From: Methanobacteriota archaeon
GTDB lineage: Archaea > Thermoplasmatota > Poseidoniia > Poseidoniales > Thalassarchaeaceae
Assembly: GCA_002685415.1 (NCBI GenBank)
Contig: NYXO01000080.1
Span: 2,838 to 8,699 of the forward strand
Direction of reading: 5' to 3'
Length of the DNA stretch: 5,862 bases
Under the pieces are notes generated by a model, which made no database searches, was not told the DNA's origin, and worked only from the letters and a program-made list of their open reading frames with translations. Below are positions 5,431-5,862 of the stretch, piece by piece. Position 1 is the first letter of the stretch; every line of letters starts with the position of its first letter. The position numbers were made by a program, and so were the translations under genes.

Positions 5431-5862
5431 ATGAATATATATAAAACAACAAGTTCAAAATTTATTTTGTTGCTTATAGTTTCAATTTTGATTTCTGCAT
5501 TACTAGCTTATGCGATCATTGTATCTTCAGAAAAATTAAATATATTTACGGTAATTATTTTTTTGATTAATGCATACGTTTTAGTTTCCCTTTTTCTAGA
5601 ATATAAAAATATTCAAGAACAAAGAATTGAGAACTTAATTAAGTTTGCTGAAGTTAGAGGTTATGACTTTGTAAAAAAGCTTAGCGATAGTCAAGTTACT
5701 GAATTTAAAGATTTTAAAGCTATGTCAAAATCATTGCTTCCATATGGAATGCATTCTTTTATGAATCTATTTACTCCAGAAATATCTACAGAAGATGGTA
5801 ATAATGAAAAACCAAGCATTGTAACTATTTCAACAACTATATCTGCAGGAGAATCATCATCA
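5431..5862 (+). CDS. Membrane-anchored protein with soluble C-terminal domain, cut by window edge
   Basis: The frame is open from the ATG at 5431 to the last base (144 codons), so the C-terminus lies outside. Two transmembrane helices are predicted at about 11-31 (FILLLIVSILISALLAYAII) and 38-56 (IFTVIIFLINAYVLVSLFL). A charged soluble part follows: EQRIENLIKFAEVRGYDF at 63-80, then FKDFKAMSKSLLPYGMHSFM at 92-111, NLFTPEIS (112-119), and a strand with IVTISTTISAGESSS at 130-144. The order 'FA...GYDF', 'F..GMHSFMNLFTPE', 'VTI..T.SAGESSS' is reminiscent of uncharacterised bacterial proteins with two N-terminal helices and a C-terminal beta-rich domain; this is pattern memory, not a secure family call. 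It lies 12 nt after the two-helix protein without a clear ribosome-binding site, so translation may be coupled. Confidence 0.85.
   Translation, partial: MNIYKTTSSKFILLLIVSILISALLAYAIIVSSEKLNIFTVIIFLINAYVLVSLFLEYKNIQEQRIENLIKFAEVRGYDFVKKLSDSQVTEFKDFKAMSKSLLPYGMHSFMNLFTPEISTEDGNNEKPSIVTISTTISAGESSS

Noticed and set aside
1..5862. Mobile element, CRISPR, phage or defence system
   Set aside because: No transposase, integrase, terminal repeats, regularly spaced repeats or nuclease/NTPase motifs were found in any coding region.

Overview
The window is strongly A+T-rich, with tightly packed bacterial genes, short intergenic gaps and Leu/Arg codon choice dominated by TTA and AGA. A single-RRM RNA-binding protein, several tiny exported proteins of ABM, NTF2 and lumazine-binding-like type, and an exported amidase suggest a streamlined Gram-negative bacterium. 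A marine SAR86-like gammaproteobacterium is my best guess. That is an inference from gene style, not a database result.

Left part (1-2444, minus strand): a two-gene unit in which alanine dehydrogenase (ald, 361 aa) is followed after 14 nt by an exported amidase-signature hydrolase. The amidase C-terminus runs off the left edge of the window. Together they would release amine or ammonia from amides outside the cytoplasm and oxidatively deaminate alanine inside; the functional link is inferred from adjacency only.

Middle part (2464-4185, minus strand): a three-gene operon, read right to left. It encodes an exported ABM-like small protein, a lumazine-binding/NTF2-like protein (start and stop codons overlap by one base), and a lipoprotein made of two diverged copies of a roughly 120-residue Cys-flanked unit. 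A strong hairpin plus T-run terminator ends it 20 nt before the ald start. A divergent NTF2/SnoaL-like gene (4282-4677, plus) shares the A+T-rich intergenic region at 4186-4281.

Right part (4674-5862): a minus-strand RRM protein converges on the NTF2-like gene, and their stop codons overlap. Upstream of it is a 36-codon single-pass membrane miniprotein, also minus strand. That miniprotein diverges from a plus-strand pair of membrane proteins: a 95-aa two-helix protein and a larger protein with two N-terminal helices cut by the right edge. The 34-nt divergent gap holds a perfect 7-bp inverted repeat whose arms overlap the candidate -10 boxes.

No rRNA, tRNA, CRISPR, transposon or phage signature was seen. 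The least described parts are the duplicated lipoprotein with its operon of small alpha+beta proteins, and the cluster of small membrane proteins around 4986-5862.
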